Origin: Phallusia fumigata
Lineage: Eukaryota; Chordata; Ascidiacea; Phlebobranchia; Ascidiidae
Length of the DNA: 64,000 nucleotides
NCBI GenBank assembly: GCA_008931825.1
Contig: QXVZ01014505.1
Coordinates: 45,525-109,524, forward strand
Direction of reading: 5' to 3'
Shown: positions 44,162 through 57,488 of the stretch, in pieces
Position numbering within the stretch: the stretch's first letter is position 1
Layout: each line of letters opens with the position of its first letter
Made by a program: the position numbers and the translations under genes
Notes under the pieces: generated by a model
Told to the model about the DNA's origin: nothing
Seen by the model: only the letters and a program-made list of their open reading frames with translations
The model's database searches: none

Positions 44162-47100
44162 TCAGAGAAGTTCTGGTGGAATGTACATATTGCCAGGGTC
44201 AAAAGCGGAAGTGGTTGCACCGTCCATTTCGCCGGCGAGTTTATTACCTTCGTCCAGGCGATGAGACTCTCCTCCTAACACAAATATCCAACAAAAATAA
44301 AGCAAAATAATAAGCTGGTCAATCGTACGAATTAACAACCAAGTGACAAAACCTAATTACCCCCACATTTTTGTGTGCATGCATTTTTTCGTTGCGTGAA
44401 AGTAATTTACATTTTTGTGACGAAACAATTCTAAAAATAATTGGAAGGAAAAACTTTATTAATCAAACAAGTCATCGTATGCTATTGTCGAGTCAGCTGG
44501 GGAAATGATCGGTTTTCTTTTAGATGCGGAGCGAAAAAGTGCTCTTGCACTTGAAGTTCCAGAGCTACGAAGAAATGGTGGCTTTGTGGTTTGTCCAGTG
44601 CGAACAATAAAACTCTGTCCAGGAAAAGCCCGTGAATTAACAGCAACCTGTGCTTTTCTGTTTTTCCCCGTGGGAAAAGCAGTGCCACCAGCACCGACAG
44701 TTGCCGGGCGACGAGCAACTGGTTCCTTCCTGATTGGTCTGGTAGTGCGCATAACAGTACCACCAGAACGAACAGTTGTAGTGCGTAATGCAAATGGTGA
44801 TCTGTTGGACGTTTCGTGAGAAATAATTCCAGCGCTCGCATCGACGGCAACTGAGCGACGAACAGCCCGTGCCTTACTGGTTGGTAGAGTGCGACCAACA
44901 GAACCAAATGCGACCCGACGAACAACCGTCGTTTTAGTGGTTGGTGAAGAAAATGCGACAGACCCGTCTGCACCATTTGTAACTTCGCGAACTGCTGGTG
45001 CTTCATTGTCGAAATAGCTACTGGTGTCTGTACGCAAAAAAGCGTTCAACTTTTGATCGAAATACAAATTAAGCAACATCACAAAATGCTGTAATTTGCA
45101 CATTTACGAGTAATCAATCTTAAAGATATCCGTCTTTATTTCATCGCACATTCAATGGCCCAACTGCGTGCACGGGTGACACCTTGCAATCTTTCACCGG
45201 CCACAATATAAAACGAGCTACCAGAAAAAGCGGAGACAGCTAGCTCATTGGGCAATTTTGCTTTGTTTAAAAATTATAGATCAGTGATAATCACTTTTGA
45301 AGGATTATTGCACATTGACTGCGCTGAAAATTGGCTGATTACTATTTTTCTTACTTAATCAGTGCTGTACAAACAGCATTATCCACTTACCAATATTTTC
45401 TCCACATTCCGGACACTTGCTTCTTTCTGTCGCACCGCCGCACTCTCCAATGCAATAGACATGTCCATTCTTGCATTTGTACCAATGACCTTTGCTTAAA
45501 TTCATAGCACTTACAATCATTTTTCGCTCATCATCAGAAATTCCCAATCCGTTAAACAACTCTGGGTTCTGCAAGTATTTTGTGTTAGTTATTTGTTGTT
45601 TTGATTCATACATTTCACGTAGGAACATATAGTTGACGCACACTTTGCTTCAGCTGTTTTATGCATTTTTCCACCTTCTCCTTTTTCCCGTTGCTGTACG
45701 GGGCCAAGTCAATAAAAAGCAGTTCTTCTAGCTCATCCACCAAAATTCTAGTGTGGGAACGTCGACTAAAAATACAAGTAGGTTTATTTGGAATCAAACA
45801 AACCCAATAATACATTCGCCCGCTCAAAAGTGACCTGCTTGGTCGTTTTTGACTTAAGTCTTATGTAAAACTATTTAGGGTAAAGTTGTCGAACGGCACA
45901 CCAAACATGCAATAGAATTCATTTAAAATAACCCAAAGGTGAAAATAAGGTTATATTGTTTGTTCCATCATAAAAGATAAATTACAGAAATATTCCTCCG
46001 ACGGATGACTTGATTACAAGAAGCACAGCAGTTTGTTTAAGCCTCATTAACTCCTGTTCCATGTCGTCAATTTCTTGCTTCGAAAAATTGTGCCTGAACT
46101 GCATAACCCATTTGCGTAGCCGCTCACAACTTTGGCTAAATTCCTTCCACATGTCTTAAAATACGAAAGTAATTTTACTTCCACAAGTGTTAAGCAGACA
46201 TGCTTCGACCTACCTGGGAATTGCAGTTTGATTGTCAATTCTTTGTCCTTTAAGTCCTTTTTAATTTCCGCCAAGCAGTGTAATCCATTGTATTTTACTT
46301 CAACGACGTGCACATTAGTCATCGTTTTGACTTGTTTCTAAAGTAGTACATGTAAAAAAATTGTGAATTATTAATTGTCTACTTTGAGCCGTGTCAAAAT
46401 ATGAAATATTACTTCGTGCAGTTGGTCTTTCAGAATGTCAAAATCTGTTTTGTAAAATACGGCAAGGGCTTTGTCTCTTGCAATTTCGTTCTTTAGTTTG
46501 TTTCTTTGTGCTGCCACGTCAAATATGTTGCCAGAAAGTTTCATTTTGACAACATTGATCATTCTAAAGAAATGCAAATTGTAAAAGTCCGATTTATGAA
46601 ACTTAAAAACCATAGCTGACAGGTGATTAAAATGTTTTGGTGTGACTTTAAATTTGCGCAGACTGTTTTTTAAATTGCAATTGTTCAATTACAATTTAAG
46701 ATTACAACTTTAGATGTATATTTACTCCAGTTGTTTGTTGACAATACTCCCATATCTTCTGGATCTTCGAATTGGGGCCTTGCACCTGGGACATTCCTTC
46801 AAACTAATGTCAGTATCGCCGTTAATTTCTTCACTACTCTGGTTCATCCACTGATCAAGTCCTTGGTAAGTGAAGATGTGCTTGCAGTCATCCAGTTGAA
46901 CAAATCTAAGTTAACAAATAAATGTTTTGGCAACCCCGCATTTATAACTAGTAGTTGTAGTATATTTACAGTGCATCGTCCTCATCTTCATCTCCGAAGA
47001 ATATTTCCGTAACTTTGTCTTTGTCACAAATGCGACAAAGTTTAGGGCACGGCTCACCACAAAGTCCGATACACGGGTGACCACATTTCTTCTTTTTCTA

Positions 47101-50100
47101 AAGTAACAGCAAATGTGCTACATAATCACAAGTTACTACAGCATATTACGTCTGCATATTTTGTTATTCTGGTGCTAAAACAAAACGCCAGATAACTTAC
47201 TGGGCATGGTGCATTGCAAGGTGGTCGATCGCAAGGCTCACAACACAACTTGCTGCAAGAGAAGTGCTTACATGTCCAGCTGCATTTTTCTCTACAAAAC
47301 AAATTAGAAACCTAATAACCAGTCCATAGTACCTTAAAACTGGGGTAAAAACAGTATTTACGTGCAGGGAATGCATGGTTCACAACAACCCTTTTTGCAC
47401 TTGCTATGTTCGCACATTGTTGTGCACTTTTGTGTACATGGTGGGCAGTTTAGTGCACACGTTTCTTTGCATGTGTGGCCACAAATCAGCATTCGATTGC
47501 ATTTCTGTTTGCACCTAACATGGACGCGACCCTGCAAACAACAAGGTTAGAAACCACGGGTAGTTTGATAACAGAAACAGGATCCCCCTATAGCTGAAAT
47601 GCTGCTGGTACCTGAAAGCAGTTGACACATGTTCCTTTGCAGTAATGCTCGCAACTGAGCATGACGTCACACTTTTCTTTACACATGCTTTTGTCAGGTT
47701 TTGAAGAAAGATGACAGGGCACTTTTGTCTCGTGGCCACAAGGAGAATTCACTAAAACGAATAAAAGCACATAAATTTCTGTTAAAATCAAAATGTTAAA
47801 GTTCATAAATGTTACCCTTTACTGGAACCATGCATTTCGTGGTGCAAGGTCCAGAGCATGTTCCGTTACACTTGTGATCACAACTAAGTGTTTTCGTACA
47901 AGGCATTTGACACTGAAAACTTGCTGGATTTTGATAGCAAGGAACTTTTTGAGAGTGGTAGCAGCTTGGAATCACCTGTTCATTTCGTAAATAGATTATA
48001 CGATGTTTTTATTTGTATAAAAAAGTTGTTTAGCGCCTTTGTTGTTTTGTCTGTGTCAGTTGTTTACCTTTGTCACGAGGTCTTTACATGGTCCACATTC
48101 CTGGTGACAGTACAATCTACATTTGTGACCATGCTCACACGACTTGGGACACGGTTTTCGGCACTTGTATTGAGAATGATCGTCATCATCAGGATGGCAG
48201 CTTCGTGTACAACAGTGACCACATGGAAGTCTGTATTCGCATGGTTTTCCGCAGCCACCTGCAGTAAGTTTTAGGTTGTGTGGTTTGTAACTTGTTGAAA
48301 CATCGACTTACCCTCTGGGACTTTATTAAAGTCTGTAGTGGTAGAAGCTTGGGTGACATAATCTGGATGGTTTTTGCACTGCAGTGGTAATGAAGTGCCA
48401 AACATTTGTTTCTTTTCCAAGTTTTTAACAATGCCTTTCCATAGCTCACTTTTATGTTGAAGTACCTGAATCATGCAAATTACTCAAAAAGTATTGCTGA
48501 CGACCAGACCGAAAGATCCACTTACTGTAAAATTGCCAATGCAATACAGACCCTTTTTTGCACGAGACAGCGCCACGCATACACGGTTTTCGACTTTTAG
48601 AAATCCAATACTTTCCTACAAACATTTTTAATAACTTGCGCTGTAAGCTAAAAAGCACAATTTATAAGCGCATACAAAAACACAGACCTCCTTGTTGGAG
48701 CGAACCAATGAAAGTAGGATAATATCATTTTCCTCGCCCTGAAAATTGTCGACGGCCGTTACTCTGACTCCAGTATGAAGTTTTGACTTCATGATTCTTT
48801 TAAAAGCAAAAAGTTGTCCTGCAAAAAGATCCTCCCTAATTAGTCCAATGTTTGTCAATTAAATGTGTTTGTGCATTTACCGGTATATGCAGCAAGTATC
48901 GTAATTTGTTCCGGTTTGTATCCTTGGCACATCAGATATTGACATAACGAAACCATGTAATCTGCCTCATGTTGGTTGATCTGCGGGCGCAATAATTTCG
49001 CTATTAGTGTTATTTAGCACAAAAATGACACAATTTTCCAATCTACCTTGCTTCTGCCATCTGCAACGCTTTCCTCTAATTGTTCGTGGGTGATAAAAAA
49101 CACATTCTTTTGAACGCCGCAAATGTTTCCGTATTCCTTAACGCTGCAGTGGTCAACCAAATCAGAGTAAATGTCAATGCGAAGTAAATCCGCGATGCAT
49201 GGTCGCATACGATGCTGAATTCTTAAGCGAGCGTACTTTGACCCGTTTTTAATCTAAAGGCATTGAGCAAGGATTGTAGAAAAAGTGCAAAATATGAAAC
49301 AACATACCATTCGCTCAAATAGAGACACGTCAAGGTTGTATTTCACAGCAAGCTCAAACACTGTTGGAGAAGGTTTGAGCTGTTGATGGTCGCCAATCAA
49401 GATTAGATGCTCGGTTGTTTCGGGCATTGAAGTGACTATGTGAGCTTCTAGAACTTCTGCGGCCTCCTCAACTATTACTATTTTAACCTGCACGATTTTG
49501 GAAATATTAAAGTTAGTTTGGCAAGAACTGAATACTGCAACACTGCCACCCTTATTTACAGGCAATTTGTTGATAATGTCGCGGTATTTAGCAGCCCCGG
49601 TGGTGGTAATACCAATGACATCAGCTTGCTCCAAAGCTGCTCGGTCTTCACTTCGCTGAAGCTCTTGCAGTGTTTTGGCTAATCGGTTGTATTCAAGAAT
49701 GTGCTTGTCAACATCAGCACGTTGTTTCAGCCGAAAATCTGCAACCCACCTCCTGTAATTTATGTAAATTAAGTTTGATAAAAAACACATCAATGTTAAA
49801 AAATTTTAACTAATGCACACCTGTATAAACTCCATCGTTTTTCCTGGGTCAACGAATGGATGTTTGTTACTTGTTTTGCAGCATCACTTGACATGGCATC
49901 TGTTTTTCCAATTTCTTTCCTTAATTGTTTCTTTCTTCTTTTTCTTTCCTTGTTCTGTACTTCCCAACCCTCTTCATTGGGGTCTACATTTTCTACAAAT
50001 TAAAATGGCAAGTACAAAAATTATTGCAGATTAGTAATGCATGAAATAACCTGGATGTGAAATACTCCAAACCAGGGTTGTGCAATGTTTATTACTTAAA

Positions 50101-53100
50101 GGCCAAACAGAATTACCTAAATTGGACTGCAAGCCACGCTTTGCATGTCAAAAACTCTAATGAGAATAAGCATTCTGTAAGTATTGCCACTGTTTTGCTA
50201 TTGTTGTGTTGGTGCTGGCTATTGTTCTGTTTGCTATGTTTAATTGTGTTTTCTTGTTTTGTAAAATGTTGCTCTTCTGTTGCTGTTAGTTTCTTCCATT
50301 CTTTATTGTATGTTGTTGCTGCTTTGCTTGCTGTTTTCTGCGCACTGTGTGTAAAATGTTTTGCTGCATTGCCTTTTTTCTTCTCTATTCATAAGGTTGA
50401 TTCGATTAATTGCTTTCCTCTTGTTATTTGTGTTTGTTTGTTTATTTGCATTGTTGACAATTGTGACAATTACATTTCCTTTTCCAATTCTTTAAACGGT
50501 TCCTGCCCTCTTTCCCAAATTCAAAATTAAACATTACACAGGGGGACATCTAGACTAGAAAACCATAGCAGTTATTCGATCCCTCCCTGCCACACAATGA
50601 TCCGCACTAATTTCGAAATTGCTTTTTTAAAGTGGCACAAATAAACCTTTGATTGATTTACAAAGGTAAGAACAAGTAAAATTAGTAGGTAAAGCTTTGT
50701 TCGGTTCACTATCCTGGAGACAATATTTATCATGGGTAATAAATATGGGCTTATGGGTTGCGCTATGCACACATTGCTCTAAATCTAAAGAATCACCTTC
50801 AATATTTTCAAAGGTCGCAGCAGACATCCGATTAATCAGATCTTTTTTTTCCTTTTCTTTTCTGCTATGCATGGCCATTGGTTGATCATCTGGCAAAAAC
50901 ACCCAATTTATACCACATAATATCACTTTGTCCACATAAGTAATAAACAAAACAGATAATTTTTTTGCAAAGTTATATTTAGATTTCAAATATGGGCACA
51001 ATGGGTTTATTTACAGATAACAACAGTTATGCTTAATTACAAAACAAACCGGTCAAAACCATTCTTTGGTCTTGTATCAAAGCTGCCTCCTCTTCAATTT
51101 TGAATTCATCCATGTCTACTAATACATCCTGTTCAATTTCAGTTTGTTCCAGATTCAAAGTAACATCTGTTGATGGTTGATAAAAAACACAAACCTAGCA
51201 AGGGTTATATAAATGAAAAATTATCAAATTTCCTACCATCAATCACCGAATTTATTTCCAGCCAATGTTGAATGTGTTGCAGATCAGGTATCCCTGTCAT
51301 TGGTGCAAAAAAGCTTAAAAGTAACTTATGTTGACATGTTGACACTTCACACATTGCAAAGGTACCAAGTCGAAATAAAAGGTATAAATTACAGTCAATA
51401 AAGAAAGTTTCCCTTTTGGGGCTAGAGTAGTTTTGAATAAACTTCTGTCTGTTAAATTTAAGTATGGCAAAATTTTTAGCTTTCTAAAAAGTAAAACTAG
51501 AACAATAAATCTACAGGTTGTGTGGAATTAATTTAAATTGCTGAGGATCTACAAAACAATGTGGAGAGTTTTGTGAGGGCATTTTAGAATAACTCAAGAA
51601 TTCTAATGGCAGTGACTTTTATTATACAAGGCTATGCATTTAATTTCATCAATAGAACCACATAATAACCACAGCAAAGTTGTAGTAGCTGCATGTACTC
51701 ACTAGTAACCATGTAGGCACAGGTAATTTCTTCTTTGGTATATCCCTGTTTTTTTAATGGTTTGTCCGAAAATGGTAACGGTGTTTCCCTTAAAATTGTA
51801 CATATCAATTCTGCAACACAAAAACTAGGCTTAGAAAAAGCATCATTTGAAGAGTCAAAAAGCAATACCTGTTGGTGGATTTTCGATTGGTAAACCACGA
51901 AACACAAACCTTGTGTGAAACATCCACTGAAACATCAAGTGCATGTTTAGTGAACCTGCAAACCAGATACATAATCTCACTGCCATGAAAAGCAATTAAT
52001 TTCTTTGTCTAAAATCTAGTATGTAACCATGGATAACAATAAAATATATTGAATTTACTTACGTGTGCAATAAATTGAATCATAAATATGTTGCAAATGA
52101 AACTGTCCATTCCATTGACTGGCAATGGAAAGAAGGACCTCTAATCATAAAATATAAAGATTTGTGAAATTGTTATGTTAAAACATGAATTTATAGTGTA
52201 CCAGAAGCCAATAATTCCTTGTCGAGTTTTGTTCTTTTCTCTGCCATCACTCCCAGCCATTCAAGGAAAGATGTGTTTGCTAAATAGTTTCAATAAAATA
52301 ACAAAATAAGGCTGTAATTTTGCATTGATAAATTAAAAAATAATTGCCACATACCATCTTTTGTTTGTAATTCAAACTGGTTATAAATCATTACGGGTAT
52401 GACATGTTGAATTGTTTCCAAATTTAAAAGAATTGTAGTTGAGGCATCCAATATTTCAATACTTCTCATCATTTTTTCAGAGAGATTTTTCATCTCCCCT
52501 ACACAACAAAAAGAACCAAGGATGAAACAAAACTTGGGAGTAGTGTCAGATATTCAGGTGAAAGCAATTTTTTTATTTTATTTTCCTTTATTAAAAAGAC
52601 TTTTTCAGTAAATCACCTCGCAGAGTCCAAATTGTTTTTCTATTAAATGATGAACCATAGTTGTGTCGTCTTTTTACTTGCATTAATGTGTACTGTTCAA
52701 GATTTTTGTTTTTGCATCTGCCACCAACTCTGATAATTCCATCAGAATGAAAATCAGCTATGCCTTCTAAAAACTGATCCAGTGCATGGTTGGTGTAGCA
52801 CACAACAAGAATAGGATGTTTCACTTTTGTTCTTTCTATTCGATGCCTTGTTTGTTTGTCACGATTTGTCAAACTAAAAATAAGGGGATTCTGGGTTGTT
52901 TTGGTCCTTATAAAAGCAAAACTTTAGTCATCAAAAAAACAAATAAAGAACATGCTTAATACTTGTTTAATAGCATGAGCTTCATAATGATTAAGCCAAT
53001 GTATGTTTTTCCTGTTCCTGGTGGCCCTTGAATAATTGCCATTTCCCTGGTCAGAGCATTAACCAAAGCCTGTTTTTGAGAATCATCAAGTGAAAGATCC

Positions 53101-54289
53101 TCTGCATCTGGCCATGCTAACTCATTCAATACATTGACAGTATTGTACATAGCTGGTAATGTATCTGAAGTAACAATAAAACAGAAAATTTGTGATCATA
53201 TATGTAGCTGGCAACTGTAATGTTATGAGTTTAACTACTCGCTTTTAATCCTATTTTTACCTTTACAAACATTTCACATTTTTACCTTTAAACACTGGGG
53301 AAAATTTGTAGTTTGCTTTATCTGGATTGTCTCGCAAATATTTTGGTGGTTGTCCCAAACTTTGGCACTTCAGAATGTACTTTTCCAGTGGAATTTCTTC
53401 AATTTCTAAACAAATAAAAAGTTAGTTAAACTGTTTCCTGCAAGTTAAACACTTAACCATCAGATAGAAACCTTGAAGGCCGGCAAGAACATGCCGATAT
53501 GCTTCAAAGTAAGCTTCAGTTTCAACCATAGTGTATTCTCTCTGCATGTCAACATCTGGTATTGAAAATGTCTGCTGCATCATCTGTAGTTGTATTACAT
53601 CTAGGATATACAAATTACAAAACACTGTTTGTTTATTTTTTTAACAAACTAGCATCAATGATAATGGTTGTTTTCAACAAACAAACTAATTTAATTGCGT
53701 TGCACTTACACACAAATAATTATTTAACACTGGTAATTATTTAAGTTTAACAAACCATCATCATCAGAAGCAAATTCATCCAAACTTTCAATATCACTGT
53801 CTTGTGCTGATTGAACTTCTATCAGAGTGGTGCTGTGCACAAACTCCACATTTAAATATCCAAATTTAAGTTTTTCTGGATCTCGCTGTGCAACTGTTGC
53901 AAACAGCAGATTTTCCTGCGAAAAAAAAACAAAGATCAAATACAAGCTAAGATTTAATAGGACAGTAGTCAGCACACCTTAAACTTATCAGAAGAAAGGC
54001 AAATCAAATTTCCATACATTAACCTTTTTGTGCTTTGCCATCGAATTTTTTGTAGAGGACTTGAATCAAAATGAATGCAGTACAGCATTCCTGTAATGTA
54101 ACAATGTTAAGTCACGGCAAATATGCATCACAATTTAAATTAAAATTGGAAAAAACACCTGTATTCACTAATAATCAGCTGATAAAAAAATGTAAAAACC
54201 TTTTGGCCCCGGGTATGGATATTCAATCTTCACTTTGTTGTAAACTTTTATGTTCTGTATCCTTTTGCTTTTGCCAAACACCATTGGAT
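44162..54289 (-). CDS. ZNFX1: NFX1-type zinc finger-containing protein 1 (SF1 helicase), 5' truncated
   Basis: Thirty-six minus-strand exons, from 54200-54289 through 44162-44274, join in consistent phase to give about 1668 residues (human about 1918). Order: conserved N-terminal segment (IRWQSTKRLMYGNL, EAYFEAYRHVLAGLQ), Walker A GPPGTGKT (about 53019-53042), VVCYTNHALDQF, then an acidic and Lys/Arg-rich linker, ADVIGITTTGAAKYR, VIVEEAAEVLEAH (Walker B DExx-like), GDHQQLKPSPTVFEL, QHRMRP, DNFQGEENDIILLS, and motif VI NRVCVALSRAKKG. Several NF-X1-type Cys/His finger blocks follow (48258 down to 46970), then a C-terminal GHWYKCKNGHVYCIGECGG zinc motif. ZNFX1 is an RNA helicase tied to antiviral sensing in vertebrates and small-RNA inheritance in worms. 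About 250 N-terminal residues are missing; the break coincides with the joint at 54333. Confidence 0.95.
44459..45027 (-). other. Possible alternative terminal exon inside the last ZNFX1 intron
   Basis: The last ZNFX1 intron (44275-45390) holds a long same-strand open frame. From the acceptor GCGTACAG it can start at 45027 in exactly the phase of the upstream donor (after ENIG) and run 188 codons to a TAA whose last bases form part of an AATAAA signal (44455-44460). The encoded segment is very basic and Thr/Arg/Ser-rich, with repeated xRR-(S/V/P)-x-A motifs, and ends in an acidic TIAYDDLFD. It would replace the normal GGESHRLDEGNK tail. Alternatively it is a nested gene starting at 45103 (214 codons). 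I recognise no family. Confidence 0.5.
49488..49559 (-). other. 72-nt stop-free intron in the ZNFX1 helicase core
   Basis: Between INKLP and VKIVIVEE the frame stays open across 24 extra codons flanked by GTAAAT and GTGCAG, with CTAAC branch-like sequence. Comparison with ZNFX1 elsewhere, where the two segments are adjacent, indicates an intron. Retention would keep the frame. Confidence 0.75.
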
Positions 54290-55469
54290 CTGGTAAACAT
54301 GTTACAAGTTTTTGCAGAAAGTAATTACTGATNAACAAAATTGGTTTAAAGCAATAAACTGCATATGTAACATGTAACCGACCTATTTCATTTTTTATGT
54401 CAATTATACCTTGGATACCTCACCTTGGAAAATATTTTCTTGAACTCATAATCACCAGAAGAGAACAGTCATTATAAGAAATTTCAAAAACATTTGACTG
54501 CTACATCTGTGTGAAGAAACTACATAAAACAAGTATAAAAATATATTAGTCATCTTCAAGACTATGTGTGGGTGACTTGTGGCATAGTTGATGGAGTGGG
54601 CAGCACATACAGAAAACAACAATTAGATTTTTGTGTAAGTCATCAAACAAGCAGTTAAGTTTTTAAAGATGACCACCGATTAAACACATATATACTCCAT
54701 TATCACTCCTTTATCCAATAGATTAATGTCATTTTAAGGATCACACCCAACAAAAAAATTGCAAAAAGTTAGTAGGAATGTGCAGGCTACACATAACTAT
54801 TAACTAAGTCAAATCTAGGTTGTGTAAACTGTTTAAAATGATTTTGTATTAAAATGTTATTTGTACAAACTGCATGTAGTATCAGCTTAGTTTTGATTGT
54901 GGGGAAGTCCCCAAGTCGAAAGTTACGTCATAGCTTGGGATTTCCCCTTAAACGAACCATTGTTTTGCCAAGGCTAAAAAGCGGAATTTGTTTATGCTGA
55001 GTTTTGCGCTTGTTTTACTGGAGGAAATGCCGATTAAATGCAATAATATGCGGTGGCCCACAGATGCAATCCAAATCATTTTCTGCAGACATGAGTACTT
55101 TTTCCAAAAACGTTGTATTTTCAGTGCAATAGTGCTTTTCAGTGCAATTAATTTCCTTTTTTAAGTTACACGACGTATCAAAAAGGTTGAAATTAGAAAA
55201 TTTGTGCAGTCTGCAGTGCAGTAATCTTGAGTCGAAAAATAGCTCGCATCGCCCACTTAACAGTACTTCTCGACATTACTCGTCGGTAAACCAGGAAGTG
55301 ACTATAAAAGTTCCTGGAAACTAGTTTGGGTATAGTTTCTAAACAACCGACAGCCTCCGTCTTGTTTTAATGTGCTTTTTTTGAATGGTCAAACCTCGAC
55401 ACATTATTACAATGAATCTGCTAATAACATACGCTTAAAACTGGCGTCGTATTCTGCTAGAATTGAGAT
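54290..55469. other. Region of the missing ZNFX1 5' exons, with contig joint
   Basis: The unknown base at 54333 lies 44 nt upstream of the first recognised ZNFX1 exon. Beyond it no coding similarity to the ZNFX1 N-terminus was found, so the missing exons are probably lost or displaced at the joint. Confidence 0.55.
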
Positions 55470-57488
55470 CAGTGGTTCTTAACCTTTTCCTAATCGGTAT
55501 CCCCGTAAAATCATCAACCAGTCCCCCTTCTATATTTTCCAGAAGTATTTATTGTTTTCATGTTTAAATGTCATTTTTTTGATGTTATGGATAGAATACA
55601 GTACCTATAACTTACAACTGACCAAATGATTCAGTATCCTCGTACCCCCTAGAAACATTTGTACCCCTTACGGCAGGGGTACACAAAGTTTTCGCTATTT
55701 CACGTGTCCAGCAAATTTTCATCGTCTTAAAACTTCTTTACAAGCTGCTCATTATTCTTTAACTCTACCTATTCTTTAACTCTGCACTCTCGGTATCCAC
55801 CAGATGTGGATAAGCAACGAGTCTGATCGTTTCGGAAATGTTTGTAAAATCTTTGAGGCGGGTCGCGAATTCCTGCAACAACCAGAAAAAAGAACGATTG
55901 GAAGTTTGGTAACGTCTACTTCTTTGCTGTCAGTTGTGGAAAATGGAAGAAATTACACTGCTGGAGATGACTTTTGAGGTGACGACATTTGTCACGGTAA
56001 TCTAGAATTATTATTCGTGAGACAAACTGTTGTTGCTTTACCTTAAAGAGTTTGATTCAGTTGGGTGATATGAGTAGAACACCCACCAGAAAAGCAAGGG
56101 ATGTGAGAAAGTCTATCTTTGGAAAGGGACGATACTTATCAAGGAATAATATTCCACTATTCCCATGCGCAACAGAAGAACACGGTATAATGTTTCTCCC
56201 TGAGACAACCAACGAACGGCGAGTACTAACGATTTATTCAAGCATAATTTATTGAAATAGCCGGTGATGAAGAGCATGTGTTCGAAAATATAAGATAATA
56301 CCGTTCACGTCGTTTAGAATTGTATTTAATACAACAGACTTGGCACACAAAGCTTCCTGGTGAATGATACAATGAAGATTAGTTAGCCGGTTATTACCGA
56401 AAAATCTTGTCACAAAGCCTTGGTTTCCTGACATGGCTGGTACACCATCCGTGCAGATTTTTGAATCCTGAGCGAATATAGGCGTTCTTAACAGCAAAAA
56501 ATATGTCTTCTTCACGGGTGCGTGCAGCGAGTGTTTTCCATGGAGAAAAGATCCTCAGGATAGACAGCAAAAGAAGTGGAGATAGACAACGGAGGAAGAC
56601 TAGTAGTTTTGAGTCGTTAATGCTTCCTTTCTAACCATTGCTTGCAGACAGCTTTACCTGCTGGGCAATATCACATCGCCGGCGTTGCATATTAACACTT
56701 GAGAGAGCTTTTAATAAATAATCGCTTCAGGATGAATACACTTAACAACATCAATGAGACATCGCTTAACAAGCTCCCTGTCGGAATAAGATTTTTGCGC
56801 AACACCAAGGTGATATGCCACGTTGTACGAAGCTTCGCGAATATCATTAGATCTGACGAAAGTAGAGAAGCAAGATGTAAACAATTACAGCTCCCATATA
56901 GTATTAAACACTCTTTTCTCTTCTGTCAATGTTTTTTCCGTTTTAATGACAATAGTCATTGATTATACAACTAAACGGTTTAGCTTTAACTTTTAACGGC
57001 CTATTTATAGATTTATTAAAACAGTTTACAGATTCAACCTTAACTGTTTGTGACGTAACTGTAAATAATGTCACGGCTTTTGTCGCCTGATTTTTTCCAT
57101 CGCTTCTGGACATAGCTTATAGCACCCAGATGCGGACATTCGCTTGGTATGCAATCAAAAAACCCTTTGTCCAAACCCAAAACGTACCTCCAGGACAGAT
57201 TGAGATCCAAAGAGTGTTTGTGCACTGTCGCCATTACATATTTTTTAATATACCTGTGCGCGGCTGCACAAAATAGAAGCCGCGACCGCAGGTTGTGCGA
57301 CCCCGCCTTTTGGGTACGAGTACCCGTGGTTAAGCATTAGATGATAAAATGTATGTTAGACACACGTTGGTTTTAGTCAAAAATGCATCAGCCTGGAAAT
57401 TCTGAAAGAACCCCCTTTCGGAACAAACTTTCACATCTTGTCCAGACCATTAAGAAAGGATTATGGTAAAAAGTGTTTGAAACCACTG
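55470..57488 (-). mobile_element. Decayed hAT transposon with transposase remnants
   Basis: The outer ends CAGTGGTTCTTAACC (55470) and GAAACCACTG (ending 57488) are inverted hAT-type termini. A second pair, CAGGGGTACACAAAG (55674) and GGGTACGAGTACCCGTG (ending about 57328), may mark an element nested inside. Minus-strand transposase fragments lie within. No matching 8-bp target duplication was found for either pair, so the borders are approximate. Confidence 0.65.
55780..56852 (-). pseudogene. hAT transposase remnant (ZBED5/GTF2IRD2-type)
   Basis: Three broken minus-strand pieces appear in the family's order. At about 56712-56852: EASYNVAYHLGVAQK, the N-terminal helical part. At 56249-56515: the catalytic-core segment with CTDGVPAMSG and LHCIIHQEAL, where the Asp of CTDG is an RNase-H-like acidic residue. 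At about 55780-55876: EFATRLKDF with YPHLVD from the C-terminal part. The pieces are in different frames and separated by stops, so the gene is dead. Related transposases have been domesticated as ZBED5-like proteins in vertebrates; nothing here suggests domestication. Confidence 0.75.

Noticed and set aside
45570-45642. Apparent frameshift between LKQSVRQLYVPT and the GLGISDDERK exon of ZNFX1
   Set aside because: A 73-nt intron with GTGCGT donor, TAACTAAC branch-like site and TTGCAG acceptor restores the phase, so no frameshift is needed.
50057-50530. A 157-codon plus-strand frame, hydrophobic and Cys-rich
   Set aside because: It lies inside a ZNFX1 intron in TTG/TGT-rich sequence, has strongly biased composition, and shows no splice or domain support.
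57040-57234. A 64-codon minus-strand frame taken as the N-terminal zinc finger of the hAT transposase
   Set aside because: It lacks the Cys/His spacing of a BED finger, so I did not include it among the transposase remnants.
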